DNA from: Metopolophium dirhodum
Lineage: Eukaryota > Arthropoda > Insecta > Hemiptera > Aphididae
DNA length: 64,000 bases
Assembly: GCF_019925205.1 (NCBI RefSeq)
Contig: NC_083564.1
Location: 26,636,447 to 26,700,446 of the forward strand
Direction: 5' to 3'
Both the position numbers and the translations under genes were made by a program. Within the stretch, counting starts at the first letter, position 1. Every line of letters starts with the position of its first letter. Positions 12,094-25,600 of the stretch are shown here, piece by piece. Under the pieces are notes generated by a model that worked only from the letters and a program-made list of their open reading frames with translations, did no database searches and was not told where the DNA came from.

Positions 12094-12251
12094 TTATCTC
12101 GAAACCCGATGAGATAAAACGGGTGCCCCGATATCTTTGTCGCCCGTTCGTTCGATAACATAATAATATTATATACACAATATATTCGGAATAGCCGTTG
12201 TCTAATCTTACCCCAACTTTCCTGTCAGAGATATCCCGGTTCGCGTGATAA
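12094..12251. promoter_or_regulatory. Cluster of GATA-type sites upstream of the GATAe-like gene
   Basis: Five GATA cores lie within 160 bp: TTATCT at 12094, AGATAA at 12112, ATATCT at 12131, CGATAA at 12153 and TGATAA at 12246. At least three match WGATAR on one strand. They sit about 0.7 kb upstream of the first coding exon. Such motifs are common by chance in AT-rich DNA, so regulation by serpent or by the gene's own product is inference. Confidence 0.35.
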
Positions 12252-12290
12252 AGACTACTGCAGCGACACGAAAAGAATAAATAATTTACC

Positions 12291-12420
12291 TGGGCGCCTA
12301 TCGTGCCCGACAGTAGCGTTTCGACGACATGATCGTTCGGTGCGCCATTATCGAGCGGAACGTCCGGGAAACAACAACAACAACAACAACAAAAACGACA
12401 AAATCATATACACCCAAATC
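12291..12420 (-). other. Possible leader exon of the GATAe-like gene (weak)
   Basis: Minus-strand donor GGCGCCCAG|gtaaat, with the last exon base at 12291. It could splice to the acceptor before 11445. The frame that would enter coding exon 1 is open back to a stop near 12410 but contains no ATG, so this would be leader rather than coding. The 5' end was not located. Confidence 0.3.
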
Positions 12421-14693
12421 GCCGTGGCGAAGAGTTCTACGAAGATACTCGAGTGTGCAGTTATTTACCGCGTTACTGGTAACGATTTACAACCGGAACC
12501 AGGACGTCACGACGAGCGGTGGCGCTTATGCGGTGCGCGTCGGACGGAGGTACATTGTATAGTGGTGTTTGGTCGTCGCGCGTTTTGTGCAATCGAAACC
12601 GATTTGTCGGCAAGAAAATTGAATAGAACAAAATACAATAATTATGCCCGAACAAGTATATCATCGTAATATTATGCGCAATGACTTGGCGACGATTTCT
12701 GTTATCTATCTCCGAGGGGATTATATAAGGTACACATTACACACTTAAGTTTCGTGTTTGCTTTGAGGTTTTTTTTTAGCTTTTCAATTGTACATTTGGA
12801 GGCTTATAAAAATATGTTTTTTATACACCAGCGGATGAACATTGCGTGGTGTGACTATTTGTTTCGTAATCGCGTTGTACAGGTACTTCGAATCTATATT
12901 AATTTCGTTTTAAGTGCCACTGCAGCGTTAAGCGTCTTTGAATAACTATATAGATGATTCAACACCGAATATAACACAACCGAAAGACTGCAAAGAACAA
13001 CTACACTACATAGGTTAGAGATTTAATTTGAAGAAAAAAAACTGTTAGTTATTCCAATAGATATAGCCACATAGGTACCTAACCACAATTTTTAAGAAAC
13101 TCGAACTATACAACATTTAATTTTAACGGTAATAAATTGAACATTTATAAATATAAAACTATATAATAGGTTTAGGTTTCACGAAAACAATTTTATCACA
13201 ATAGTTTCCTATATTCGCAATTTCAGTATAATATGTTTTCTTCACTTGTCGTTTTTTCATACTTATCGGAGTTTTTTTTTTATTAAAAATGATATAAAGT
13301 ACATTTAGTTTTTATAAATAGCATAATGCTTAAATTAAAAATATATTTTTCTTAAAATTCTCATGTATCATGATTAAAACGTAATGTCCACGTGACTATC
13401 TAAATGGCGTTTAAAGTTTAGGACAGGACTACAGGAGTGGTGGTTCAAAAGTATTTTATCTTTGAACATTTTATCTACTCCACCCCTCTCTATCTGTCTT
13501 AACATTAACATATATATAATATAATAAGATAACTACGTGGTCAACATTCAGTTATGAAATACCTACATTTAAAATATATATATATAAATTTGTTAAGAAT
13601 TATAATTTATCTCTTTATATAAGAACATCTGAAATGAATATACCATTTTATACTACAAACAGCAATAAAAATTCGAATTTGTGAAAACCAATTTTTAAAC
13701 TATACTTATAGGAAAACGATAATTTACCAAAAACAAGTAAACTCGGATATATATTAAAAATCATTTAAATAATATACATCAGGTTCAATTAAATAGTCCG
13801 TATTTTATTTAAATAATTAACCTAAATTATGAATAAAATAAAATTTACTATTTAAATTAATTTGTAATTATATTTTACCAGAATATAATTTATTTATTTT
13901 TATTACAATGTATTTAAACATTAATTATGATAGCAATTTACAGTGGTCTGACTAAGTTTGTGTCAAACATTAAAAACGCTGAAACCGTTTTTGATTAGGT
14001 AGCTTTAATATTACACTCCTAAGTTATAGTTTAGTCCTGGAAATAAACGTTCAAACTACATATTTTCACGTTGGTTCTTATAATACAACACATTGTCGGA
14101 TGATTTTCCAACACTTAAATCTTGCGGAGTCGATGTAAAACGTTAAAAGCGTTAAAAGTTATATTATAATTGTATTGCAACCCCACGGGCGCTAATTAAT
14201 ATTAATCATTTTCTACTAATGAAAATTAACTGCACGTTATATATTCCGACGAATGTCTTAGTTATAGCTTATAGCTCAGATTAATGAACTACTCGTGCTT
14301 ATGTTACCTGGCAACATTATGATTTCGTATAATCAAACATCACCGTGACTAATATTATTTCAACGAGTTCAACGCGAGATCGATGATTAATTTCGAAGGA
14401 TCTTGCGTTTCGCAAATAAAGCATTAATTAACAATAATAATAACCAATACAAGTAATAAGACGCGGGATGTATTTTTGTCGTACGCTGAAGCACAAATTA
14501 TGAATACGTTCGAAATATTATATATTATACCTAGGTACACGACGGGTTTTTCACGACGACATGACGCGGCGTCATCGAAGTCCATCGAAAAAAAATAAGT
14601 CGATAGAAATGTCGTTGTTTTATTGGAATAATAATAATAATAACAATAAAAAAATTACTTGTAACAAAATATCGTTAATGAGATTCGACTTAC

Positions 14694-14780
14694 CTGTGTT
14701 GGAGTACACAGTGTTGGGTTCACGGCACGAGTTTATCGCGACAATATTGTATTCGTGAAATTTATCTTTGGTTTTTTTTT
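14694..14780 (-). other. Candidate 5' leader exon of the GATAe-like gene
   Basis: Strong minus-strand donor CACAG|gtaagtcg, with the last exon base at 14694, in a moderately GC-rich stretch 3.2 kb upstream of the first coding exon. The frame that would enter exon 1 contains a stop and no ATG, so this would be untranslated. The transcription start was not seen. Confidence 0.4.
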
Positions 14781-15399
14781 TTTATATTTTTATCGAACCT
14801 GCGATGTGGAACTCTCCGTTAAAACCGATCTGACACTTGACAGGTACACTCGTGAAAGATAATTGTCTTGTACAGAACTTCTCGCGCTGTGCGTTTGGCT
14901 CCACCTACGGCGGCGGCGTCCCACTACTGTCGCGCGTGTAACGAGACAAAAAAAAAAAAAAAAAAACAATTCGTACGCGCGCCGTTACAAATCGTAACCA
15001 TAGGTAAGATCATAACAATATTTTATAATTTATCGTCATTCTCTATACGAGAACCAATATTAATCGTACAAATCGTACAAACCGTGCGCTTGCATGTGTG
15101 CACACTTTATACGCACTATGTGACATTATGTCAGTGGAAATACACATTAGCTGTCCGCGTGTGTATTATACCTGTGCGTACATTGTACATATTATTATTA
15201 TTACTATGTTACACTATGGCGGCACAAATTACTTTTTTGAAGTGGGCGCACAGTATTATTAAGCATGGTCACTTTTCAAAAACGGTTTTTCTCTTATTAA
15301 TAATATTATGTATGGATGATTTATATTACGCTCTAGTCACGTACTGCTCCAACCGGCTAGCAATGAGCGCGCGTTCGGGTAAATAATAATCATTGATCT

Positions 15400-18348
15400 T
15401 CGCTCTGCATTGTACAATATTACAAGTATAATGATGTTCAGACACGAAGTCTACGAAATAATACGAAGAAGAAGACGCCGATATCCAGATTGGTACATAT
15501 ATTATTATAAAGTATTCGCTTCGCTATTGTCTCCCCGGACGCGACAGACGAGCCGCCCAGCTGATTGACAAAAAAGATCACTAGGATTAATTCGACCGTT
15601 AATCGTGCCCGAGGACAACAATGGAGCGACTATGTGTGGGTATTTCGGTGGTTCAGCATAATAATATATCATATCCGTAGCGCGTACGTTTATGTATAGT
15701 ATAATATCATATCCTTAGCTTTGTCCAAACCCTGTTAACCCACAGTCCGTACGGAAATTATTATTTTATATGGGGTGATATAATATAATATTATAATATT
15801 AGGTATACCTATATCCGTACGTTCCAATACAGTGTACATGGTGCGACGTAACTGCGTAAGTATGGGATCATATTGGGATCGTATCATTATTATTGTAATA
15901 TAGGTAGTTAATCTTTACACTAAAAATCAGTCTACTGGTTCCGAAACCAAAACGCACAACGCAGTTGTATTACCCAATAAAATGATTAGTGAATGTAATA
16001 ATAGTCTCGTGCTGAGAGAAGTCCACTCCGTGCGGTCATTTTTCGGCGTGGGTACATATAATATGTATATTGTATTCTTCACCTCTATAAATTGGTCTTT
16101 GGTTGCATGCATAGTGATTGTGATAATATTATTACTGACTATAATAACTAATAAGTATATACTAGTAGATCAGGAGCTTCTTCATTGGCGGAGGAGGCAG
16201 TTACCCCCCCCCCCCCTCCCATACTTTGTAGCTTATTGTATATAGTTAATTTTTCTGCAGTAACTGAACTGTTGATTATTGCATTAATATTGTTGAAATA
16301 TAAAAATTGTGCACCTGCCTATATTAATGATGAATGCATATTATACATACTAATTAGTAATTACTAATTACTAATAAGAATAATTACATTTTAACACATT
16401 TATATTATTTATATTATTATAAATATAGGTATGCTTTGTTGACTAAAGGCGACTTCATACTGCACCTTTATAACACGAACCATGATTTCCGGAAAAAAAT
16501 CATTTTGAAATGTATAGATATTTTTTAATGTGATGAAGCGATTTAATTATTCATGTATTATTCTTATTTATTCATAGACTAAATGGTAAGTGATAACTGG
16601 TTTAACATATACCTTGAGTAGGGTTTAAACCTACTCTGGTATACGGAATATAAGATTAAAATATCAAAAATAGGTAACAGTTGTTACATCCTAACCTTAA
16701 AATTTGAGCACAGGTTAGACTGATGTTCGATTTTTTTTTTCTTATCTTAAATTATCTATACAAATAAAAATACATTTTTTATTCCAGAAAAGTAGTGATT
16801 TAAGTAGTGGTAAAAGGGGTAGAATATGAATTATTTATAATCACAGATAAGATAATAAACCAGTCTGATAACTCAAGATAATAGGTGAAGCTAAATCCAC
16901 CAATTGATTTGCGAATCAAGGATTTTATCGTAGGGCATTCTGGACGTTTTGCGTTATTGCTTATTATCAACAAAAAATATTTTTTATGAATCAGAATTTA
17001 TAATAGGTATATTATATTTATTTATATTATGACGCATACGTTTGTAAAATTACAATTATCAATTATTGATCTATGTCTTATTGTCTTACAGTAATTAACA
17101 TAAAGATGGCGGAAAATTATGGCTTCATTAATTTCAATAGTATAAGGAATACAGCTGCAGTTAGCAATCTAGTTTATATCTATATATCTGTGTTTATAAT
17201 AGATTCACAAATTTTATATTATCTAATGTTATAACATACATAATAATTATTTAAATTAATTCAATACATTCATTAGTTATGTTCTAATTCTAATGTTAAA
17301 TTAATTTTTTTAATACTCAGTGTTCGTTTATTATACTAACATTTATTTAAGTTAAAATTATGCGGATGAGTCTTTTTAGCATTTAGTCTATGTCAGTATT
17401 GTTAAGTATTTGAGTAAAACAATTCAAGTACCTACTAACTACTTATATTAATACCAAATACAATTTTAAATACTTTTTTCCTTGAGTATAAAGTGATGGT
17501 ATTTAAAATATCTACTTAATGTTTGCATGTAGATACCTACTGAATATTTTAAATTTTAAATGGTATTTAAAATGAAGTAATAAAATTATTTGTTGTTTTT
17601 ATTACAGTTTAGATGTACCTAAATCATATTGAGTTGGCACCTCCATAAAAATTGGCCAAAGGACGATGTCAACACTAGTTATTACAACTCATGATCTGCT
17701 GTTAATATAATATTACCCACATAAAATAATAATATTATAATATTATGTAAATAATTAGATAGTGGAGACAGATTGCAGGAACAATACCATGTCAGTTTAT
17801 ATTTTCCCAAATCCTCTATTCAATCTGATAATATGTTGTTATAACATGACATAATATGTGCTAAGTGTATGTAATACAATATAAAATAGATGCCTCCCAA
17901 ATATCTATATATTTTTAAGTGATGATCAATTAATATAAGTCAATAAAACCAAACAAGTCTCTGGGTAGGTACCTATAATATTGTACTATAATACAATTTC
18001 TATTTTTAAAAATATTTTTTATTCTAGGTTCAGTAAACGTTTACGTATGAAATTATACATCGAAAATATCATACGATATAATATCTGACGAAAAATGAAT
18101 GGGAACAAATCAAGTTTTATTATTAATTTTTCAAATCACCCAAGATTATATAGGTACCTTTACGACTATATCTAAATATGATTAGTTAACACAGTTGGTA
18201 TATCACAATTGTATTGCTTTAAATAAATATAAAAAAGCGGGTAAGCGGATGTCGCTCTGCTGTACAGTTGGTTACAAGTGGGACAATGTATAATGGATTG
18301 TATTAAACTTATGAATTCAATGATATAATATCATTGTATAAGAAAAAC
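15400..18348. other. Intergenic, no gene seen
   Basis: Mostly AT-rich. Contains a C run near 16204-16217 and a near-palindrome GAGTAGG...CCTACTC near 16616-16636. No frame has a recognisable domain. Confidence 0.5.
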
Positions 18349-18747
18349 GATTCTGAGCGGAGACGGTTTATCAGTCTGTATTTTTTTTAATTTTTATTAT
18401 TTATTATAGTCTTTAAGTAGAATTAATATTATAATATTATAATTTGTTATTCGTTGCTACGGTGATAGACAAACGTTAGAAATTAAAATCCCATTTTAAG
18501 CGGTTTTTCGTAATTTGTCAGTAGTTTTTCCCGTGGCATTAAATAACTATTGAGAAAATCGAAAAATGACCTCTCTAAAGTACCATATTGATCCAATTTG
18601 CTAAAAGATAAGGTACTATATGTTGAAATCGAAGCACTCCATCTGGTAGAAATTTTACATACAGAATAGAAAAAAATAAAATAAATAAATAAACACCACT
18701 ATAAAACGCTGTAACTCTATAACACCACTGTAACTCCGCTCAGAATC
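18349..18747 (+). mobile_element. TIR element, copy 1
   Basis: The left end GATTCTGAGCGGAGACGG (18349-18366) faces the inverted right end CTCCGCTCAGAATC (18734-18747), sharing GATTCTGAGCGGAG. No transposase frame, so it is non-autonomous. Related copies are at 33088, 52241 and 58001. Confidence 0.75.
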
Positions 18748-18827
18748 TAAAAGATATATTAATTACAATATTTTATTATAATATTATGAAATATTAAATA
18801 ATATTAAAAACATTATCCAGTGTTTAC

Positions 18828-19131
18828 CAGAGGCGTATTTGAGGTACACAACATTGGCATTCCTCCCATCCATGATAGCGTTTTTTTTTAAACGATCGTG
18901 CATGTGGTACCTATATATAAATACTAAATATACAACTTATTTAAACTTTTTAAAAGTCATAATTAGAAATGTAGAATGTATTCCTAAACGTGAAACATTT
19001 TTAACTGTCTTTAAACGGAAATTGCGCAGTTATAATAATTGGCATTACAAATTTAAAGCAATATTATAAAATGAAATAATGACATTAAAACATTCCCCCC
19101 CCCTGAAATTTGTACTCAAATATGTCACCTG
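18828..19131. mobile_element. hAT-like non-autonomous element (304 bp)
   Basis: The left end CAGAGGCGTATTTGAGGTAC and the right end, read inverted as CAGGTGACATATTTGAGTAC, are imperfect inverted repeats. A C run lies near the right end. No clear target duplication was found. The 76-residue open frame inside has no recognisable domain. Confidence 0.5.
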
Positions 19132-22100
19132 CCGGTGATCATATTATTATATTAAAGAATATCGAAGCAGAAATGTTTTTGTCAAAATGTATAAAATAGA
19201 AAAATATTAACTAATATTATATTATGATTACATATCATTATAACATGCGACATACAAAAGCAGACGAGTGCGAGAGGAAGTAACCGCCATTGATTACTTG
19301 TATTCGTATATAATCATGCCCACCGCATTTACCAAACAAAATCGTAGGACGTTCTACCGAGATATCGGAAACGCGTACAACGCAGTGTTTGGTGCATTCG
19401 AATAAAAAAAATGATGAATTATTGATGTTAAAAATACAAATTAATTTGGAATATTATGAGGAAAACAGAAAATAATGCACTATGGCTAATAGTCTCTCGC
19501 AGCATGTATATAAAAAATAGTTATGACGAATGCGAATTAGGTGCCAATACTCATACAGGCTAAATACTATCATCATATTATCTTCGTATATCATCGATAC
19601 GTAATAATGGTATTATAATAATGTATAGTACATACCGAAATAGTAAATACCAATAATCAATATATATATTATGTACCACACATAATAAACAATATTATAA
19701 CAGTAGGTAACGAAAAACGATATTATACTTAAAACAACATTGGATCGTAATTTAGATAACTATTTACATTACTACACTGTTCAGTGATCAGAAAAGCGTT
19801 TATTTGAGTACTTATACCTACCTCCATACGTCACAATACCGTATAAAAAACCGTCTACCGTAGCCCGCAAGCGTACACCTACTGCCAGTGGAACGAGCTT
19901 CGGAGGTTTTCGATAAGAATCCGAAAATATTTTAACCATTTAGATCGAAACTAATAATTGACTGTCTGGTGTATGGTATTACGACAACACGACTAATGTC
20001 GACCAGCGCCGTCCAGACACAGAGCTAATGACTTACAAATTACAAGTATGCGACATTTTTACTCAAGGACTCAAAAAACCATCAATTTATATATTTTACG
20101 GCATGGTCGTGGACGCCGGGCGTACTATTTCATAAATTTTTTCTTGGTGGGAGGGGGCAAAGAGGCTGATATTTTAGAAGAGGTAACTTGGAGTTAAAGA
20201 ATTAAACTTAAATTTATATGGAACAGTTACTATATTGTCACATAATATATTACGGATAAATATAATATGTGGCAATTATGATATTATACACCCAATATAT
20301 TATTTTATAATAATAACAAAATAAAATGTTTGAGTTGAATGGTTGTTAACAAATTTTAATAAAATTTGTACAATCAAATGACCAAAAATATTTAAACTTG
20401 CATCAGTTATAGGTATCTAGTTAAAAGTTGATTTTCAAGGGGGGGGGGGAGAGTTTAATTTGCGGGAAATGTACATCTGAAGTCACGTGTATGTTTATTT
20501 TTTTTAGGCATAATTTTGTGTAGCGTACGAGTTCGAAGAAAATTAAAAACTTATCGTCAAACAATTGACAATTTAGGTATTTGCGACAAACGATTATACC
20601 TACTACTTACAACTTACCATGCAAGTATGGAACGCACTCTTGGAATCTGCTGAAGAGGGTATGTGTAGGTGTACCGTCATTGCACTTAGGGTTCGTACGA
20701 TTTCATGGACGACCGCGATGATGCTGTTCGGAAGTAAGTCCTGCCAACCCTGCCAGACACGGTGAGATCGTGACAATTATTATTTTTATTATTGATCCTT
20801 ACGACGACCGTTTATCATACGAAATAAATGATTTTGGATAGGTATAGCTATGAAAGTACCGACCACGCCGCAGCCGATGACCGACAATAAAATTCTATTA
20901 TTCGTCATAGTCGGCTGTGTACACAAGAAAAAGCGATTTCTTTCCTTAATCTTTTTTCATTTCGATTAAACGACCGCCGCCGCACATCTGTTAATCGAGT
21001 TGACAACAATATATCGATTGAGACGACGTCATATCAATATATCATACATATTTTATAACCATCCGATTTATTACCAGATTTTTATCGACACTAATTTATT
21101 GTGAGTTCTACACATATCATAATATTCAATATTTTTTGGTAAATGATTTGAAAAATTATATTACAGCCACCCGTTATCGAATTAAAGACATGATCCAATT
21201 CATTAGTTGAATTTGTTATTTGTTTGCCGATGTGTTTTATCATTTAAAATATTAACAAAATAATTTTACTTAGCATAACAATGACAAGGATCTATAAAAG
21301 TAAAAAGTAAAAAAGATTTTGAAATCAAAGCAATAATTTCAGTCACAAGGTCACATAATTAATTAAATATTAAGATTCATTTACATAATATTGTATGTAA
21401 ATGTTTTATCACTCAAAATATATCGACAAAATATTTACCTTATAATATTAAGGTGATTTAAATGACTTAAAATGCATACAATTTAAATACTATAATTTGT
21501 TTTAATTAACCAGTAATTTTTATTTAATTAATTTTACATAGTTCTAAACATTTTTTGGTGTAAAAATAAATCGATTGATCACACATGTTTAAATTAGTAT
21601 TTACGTTGCTCGGAACTATGACTAAATAATTACAATTTTACAACAACAAATATATCTATTATAATAATAATGATGACAAATATTTCGAAATTAACATGCT
21701 ATAATTTTCGGATTCAGTAAATATTTTTTTCGATTAAACTATTAACTAATCAAAATATTTCAACAATTTTTCTAATCACAATCTCTAATTGATCATAAAC
21801 GATGACTTAAAAACAAAAATAATATGTTTCAAGCAACTGATATTAATATTAACAAATTAAGTACATCATATATTATGTACAATAAATTAAAGACTTACAA
21901 GTATAAGAATGTACAATACAGTAAATGCTACTTAACAAATCAGTGTTTTATATAAAGAGATTCAACTAGAACAAAAATAAAATAAAATATTGTACTTGTG
22001 ATTAAATAAAATTACTTATATGAGCTTATTATAAATTTAATTTTCATAAATTTTGTTTCTTGAACATAATATAAATATATAATATGCAGTCTTTGCTTTT

Positions 22101-22340
22101 TGAAAAAAATATCTCCTAAAATAATGTCTTTGAAAATTTCCTACATTTCAATCAGTAATGTATGTTTTATAAATTATAAAATATTGTATTTAGTTAAATA
22201 ATGTAAATAATAAGAATATAAATAAAACATAATAATTTTTTCATTTGTTCGTTAATGATAAATAGTTATTATAATAATATTGAAATCACCAAACAAGGTT
22301 GATAACACTAAAGAATAGTCAAGGAGAAATATATTAATTT
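19132..22340. other. Intergenic and probable 3' UTR side of the serpent-like gene
   Basis: AT-rich, with a G run near 20440 and a slightly GC-richer patch at 20640-20770. No gene was recognised. Confidence 0.45.
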
Positions 22341-22630
22341 TTAGGAATTAACTGACATGGTTAGAACACTAGGCCTATCTTTGTTGCCAGTGTTTATGTT
22401 ATTATTGTTGTTGTTGTTGTTATTGTTGTTGTTGGCAGATGCAAGGCTTACTATATGTGGACTGTTGATAGACTCTTGCGATGACTCTGACTTAAGGACG
22501 TCATAGTATGCAGGTGTCATATGTGTGGCTGTTTGGTACAAGTTGGTATATGCAAGACCCGAACTAGCACTGCCATGATTCAAAACACTACCAGATGTGC
22601 GGTGACAATCACTATAGTTATGTTCAGATG
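22341..22630 (-). CDS. srp: serpent-like, last coding exon
   Basis: Acceptor TTCTTTTAG at 22631. Ninety-five residues before TAA at 22343-22341: a Ser-, Tyr- and Thr-rich stretch, then a run of 12 Asn (about 22397-22433) and a short conserved-looking end, LTMSVNS. Confidence 0.92.
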
Positions 22631-25600
22631 CTAAAAGAAAAAAATGCATTATCAGTATTTGACATTAATTTAAAAGTTAATAATTTACTACTTAGAAATA
22701 TATAAAGCTATATAAGAATAGCAATAAGTAAAGATAGTACAGCTAATCAAAATTTTCATTAAAAAAATTATGGGGATTAAAGAACTAAAAGTACATAATA
22801 TGAAATATAAATTATATTTAATAAAAAAATCAAAACTTGAGTACCTGAACTCATGTTAATGTTAACTTGTTTTAATAACATAATATTTTTATAATCATGA
22901 ACATTATCATCCAACAGTGTACTGTAAAATAACCAGTATAAAAAGAGCCTTTTTAGTACCTACTAGTAGTAGTAGGAGTTGTAATAATAATAACTATCAT
23001 TATTTATTGAGTTCCTACATATTATATTATGTACTACTGGGAGTGCTGTTTAATAATAAATAGTAAATTTTGTCGCTATCATATTTTATAGTAATTATTG
23101 CTTGGTATTATCTGCAGATTAGTAATAACTGTGTAACTTTTAATGACCATAGATTTATAATTAAAATTAAATATTCAATACAAGTTCGTCTTTTATACAA
23201 TCATAATTCATAACATTAAAATAATGACAGTTAATAAAATATTCGACTTACGTATTTCTTGTTTGATTCTCTTAGGTTCCGGTTCTATTTTGGATCCACC
23301 TTTGGGCTTGCGCTTCCGTGTCTGAAAATCAAAATAAAATTTTAAAATATTGTATAGATAAAAAAAAATTATGCAGGTATGTATTTTGTGGTTCGAGCTC
23401 CTGAATATAGGATTCAACATAAGATAACGCATAAAAAGTGCGAGATTAATTTGAGTAATAAGTTGTGAAAGTGGGTTTGAACATAGTGTGTATGCCTATT
23501 AAAAATAAAAAATAATAATCACCTGGATAGAATCCTTTTTCATTGTAAGTGGTCTCTTCACACCGTGTAACTTAAAGTACAGACCACATGCGTTACACAC
23601 AGGCTCGCCCACTTGATTTCTGCGCCACAACGACGTGGTGGCCGTTTGACAGTTTGTGCACTGCAATCCTTGACGCCTAGATGCATTTTGCTAAAAAAAA
23701 ATTTTAAAACATTTTTACCGTTAGCCTTACGCATGAGTAATACAGCAGATTTTTTTTTGCGCTAGTAATTATAATATGGCTTTGTTGGGAGAATTCAAAA
23801 CATGCAGCACAAAGCGTCTAGCCATCGGGGAACCCAGACCGGAAGAGCCCGGCGCGATTTCTAGTTTTGTTTATGAATGAACACGCAGATTAATAACCCC
23901 GCGTATCTGTGTTGTGACAGATTAGAAAACGGTCATAATAACGTCATAATCTATACAAATGTTTTTAAAGACGTGATAATGTAAGCCGGTGAATTTGATT
24001 ATTAATAGTAGCACGTGTTACGGGTTAGTGAAACTTTATTATGATTAAAAGTGTACATTTCTACGCCACTGGTATTATATACAACGCCGCCGACCGATAT
24101 CATAATATAATCTCAAAAGATACTAAATAGTAAATACTGTAAACTTATAGTGTTTTAAAATACGTACCATTCTTCGTGTGGTTTTCTCTTCTAATCCGCC
24201 GGCTCCGGATGACCTTGCAAAACTGGCAGGCACATGATGATACAGAGGACCCTTATAGAAATCTCCAGAACCGGACGAGCTTGGGCCGGAAGCCACTAGA
24301 ACAACAAACAAATAAACTATATTACAATTTACTCTTACTCAATTTTCTTTCTTTTTAAACGGTATCAAATTTGAAAGATGACGACCGATCGGGTGGAAGA
24401 CAGTCACCGGGGTGGCAGTGAGATGTATGACGAACAAAAAAAAAAAAATGAGAATAAAAAATAGTTCACTAAAACGGCTGGTTACCTGGTGTATTTCTAC
24501 AAGGGCTCTCGTTTCGATAGGGATGGGAGAGAAGCTGACCAGAAACGCTGTTAGAACCACTTACCTGAAGAGCTGTAGGTACACGATCCGGTAATATTAC
24601 AAGCTATTATAGGTATTTTTGTTTATGTTATGTTTAGGTTATGCCTACGCGTCTATAATTCTTTGTTTTGTTTTTATATTCGAACGCACCAAGGCAGACA
24701 ACAAATAATAATAGCGAACAAAAGCTCGTACATGCATATCGTAGATAATTTTACGGAGGTGACCGCGCGTCACGCAAGTGTAGGCGCGCGTATAATACGT
24801 AAGCATACATTTAAGCATACAATATATATCATAGACTATTATTATTATACGCAGACGTTCTACACAGACGTACACGCGCGCACAAAACCGCAAAGGATTT
24901 TCTTTTTGCCATCACTAACCAGCCGTTTGGGTTGTTTTACTAAAGGCCTGTTCATGCCGTTCATCTTGTTGTAAAGTCCACACGCGTTGCACAAGTAATG
25001 ACCGGTGCCGTCACGCCTCCACAATGGTGTGGAAACCGCTCCGCAATTCACGCACTCGCGACCCCCGCAAAACATTTCCATCTCGTCGACTGTATAATAT
25101 ATTATTATTTATATAATATAAATATAAATGTGCATACACAAACAAAACGCGACACGATGTCGACACGTTTGCAGCAATCGAACGCACCCTCTATTTATTG
25201 TATAGGTACTATTGAGAGGGGTGGTGGTGTACGATAAGGGGAGAAGGCGTGCCTATAGTCGTGTCAAGTATACATATTCGCGACGCCTATTACGCGTGGG
25301 GTTGTCAGGGAGAGTTTACCCGTTTAACGATGGCAACTCCCACCCCGTATAACAATATACGCACGGACGACGACGCGTTGGAATACAGACAAACGGGACC
25401 TTGTTTTTAATTGGTTTATTATTTATCCGGTTCACATAATATCATAATATACGCTGCTGCATTACCTTACGATCGCAACAAACACATTTCGTGTAAGTAG
25501 AGAGAACTAGAGATGAATCGGTTTGAAACGAGAAGGCAGATTAATAAAGGTTGTATTTTTGTGTATGAAACGTCTAATCATGTTTTGTTTGTATGGCCTA

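Noticed and set aside
14868..15386. A 172-codon plus-strand open frame
   Set aside because: Contains a long poly-Lys run from an A tract, hydrophobic low-complexity sequence and no recognisable domain; it lies in the probable 5' region of the minus-strand gene.
20704..20745. Plus-strand ATG with nine codons rich in Asp, ending at a gtaagt donor
   Set aside because: Too short, with no partner exon or domain; could be chance.
24489..24537. A 49-nt open segment between GTCAG and CCAG|gtaacc that could sit between the N-finger exon and the finger-less exon in frame
   Set aside because: It would restore phase, but the peptide is not GATA-like, and the simpler exclusive-exon model explains the phases without it.
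24563..24575. An 8-nt microexon CTCTTCAG flanked by an AG and gtaagt
   Set aside because: Its length breaks the frame in every combination with the visible neighbouring exons.
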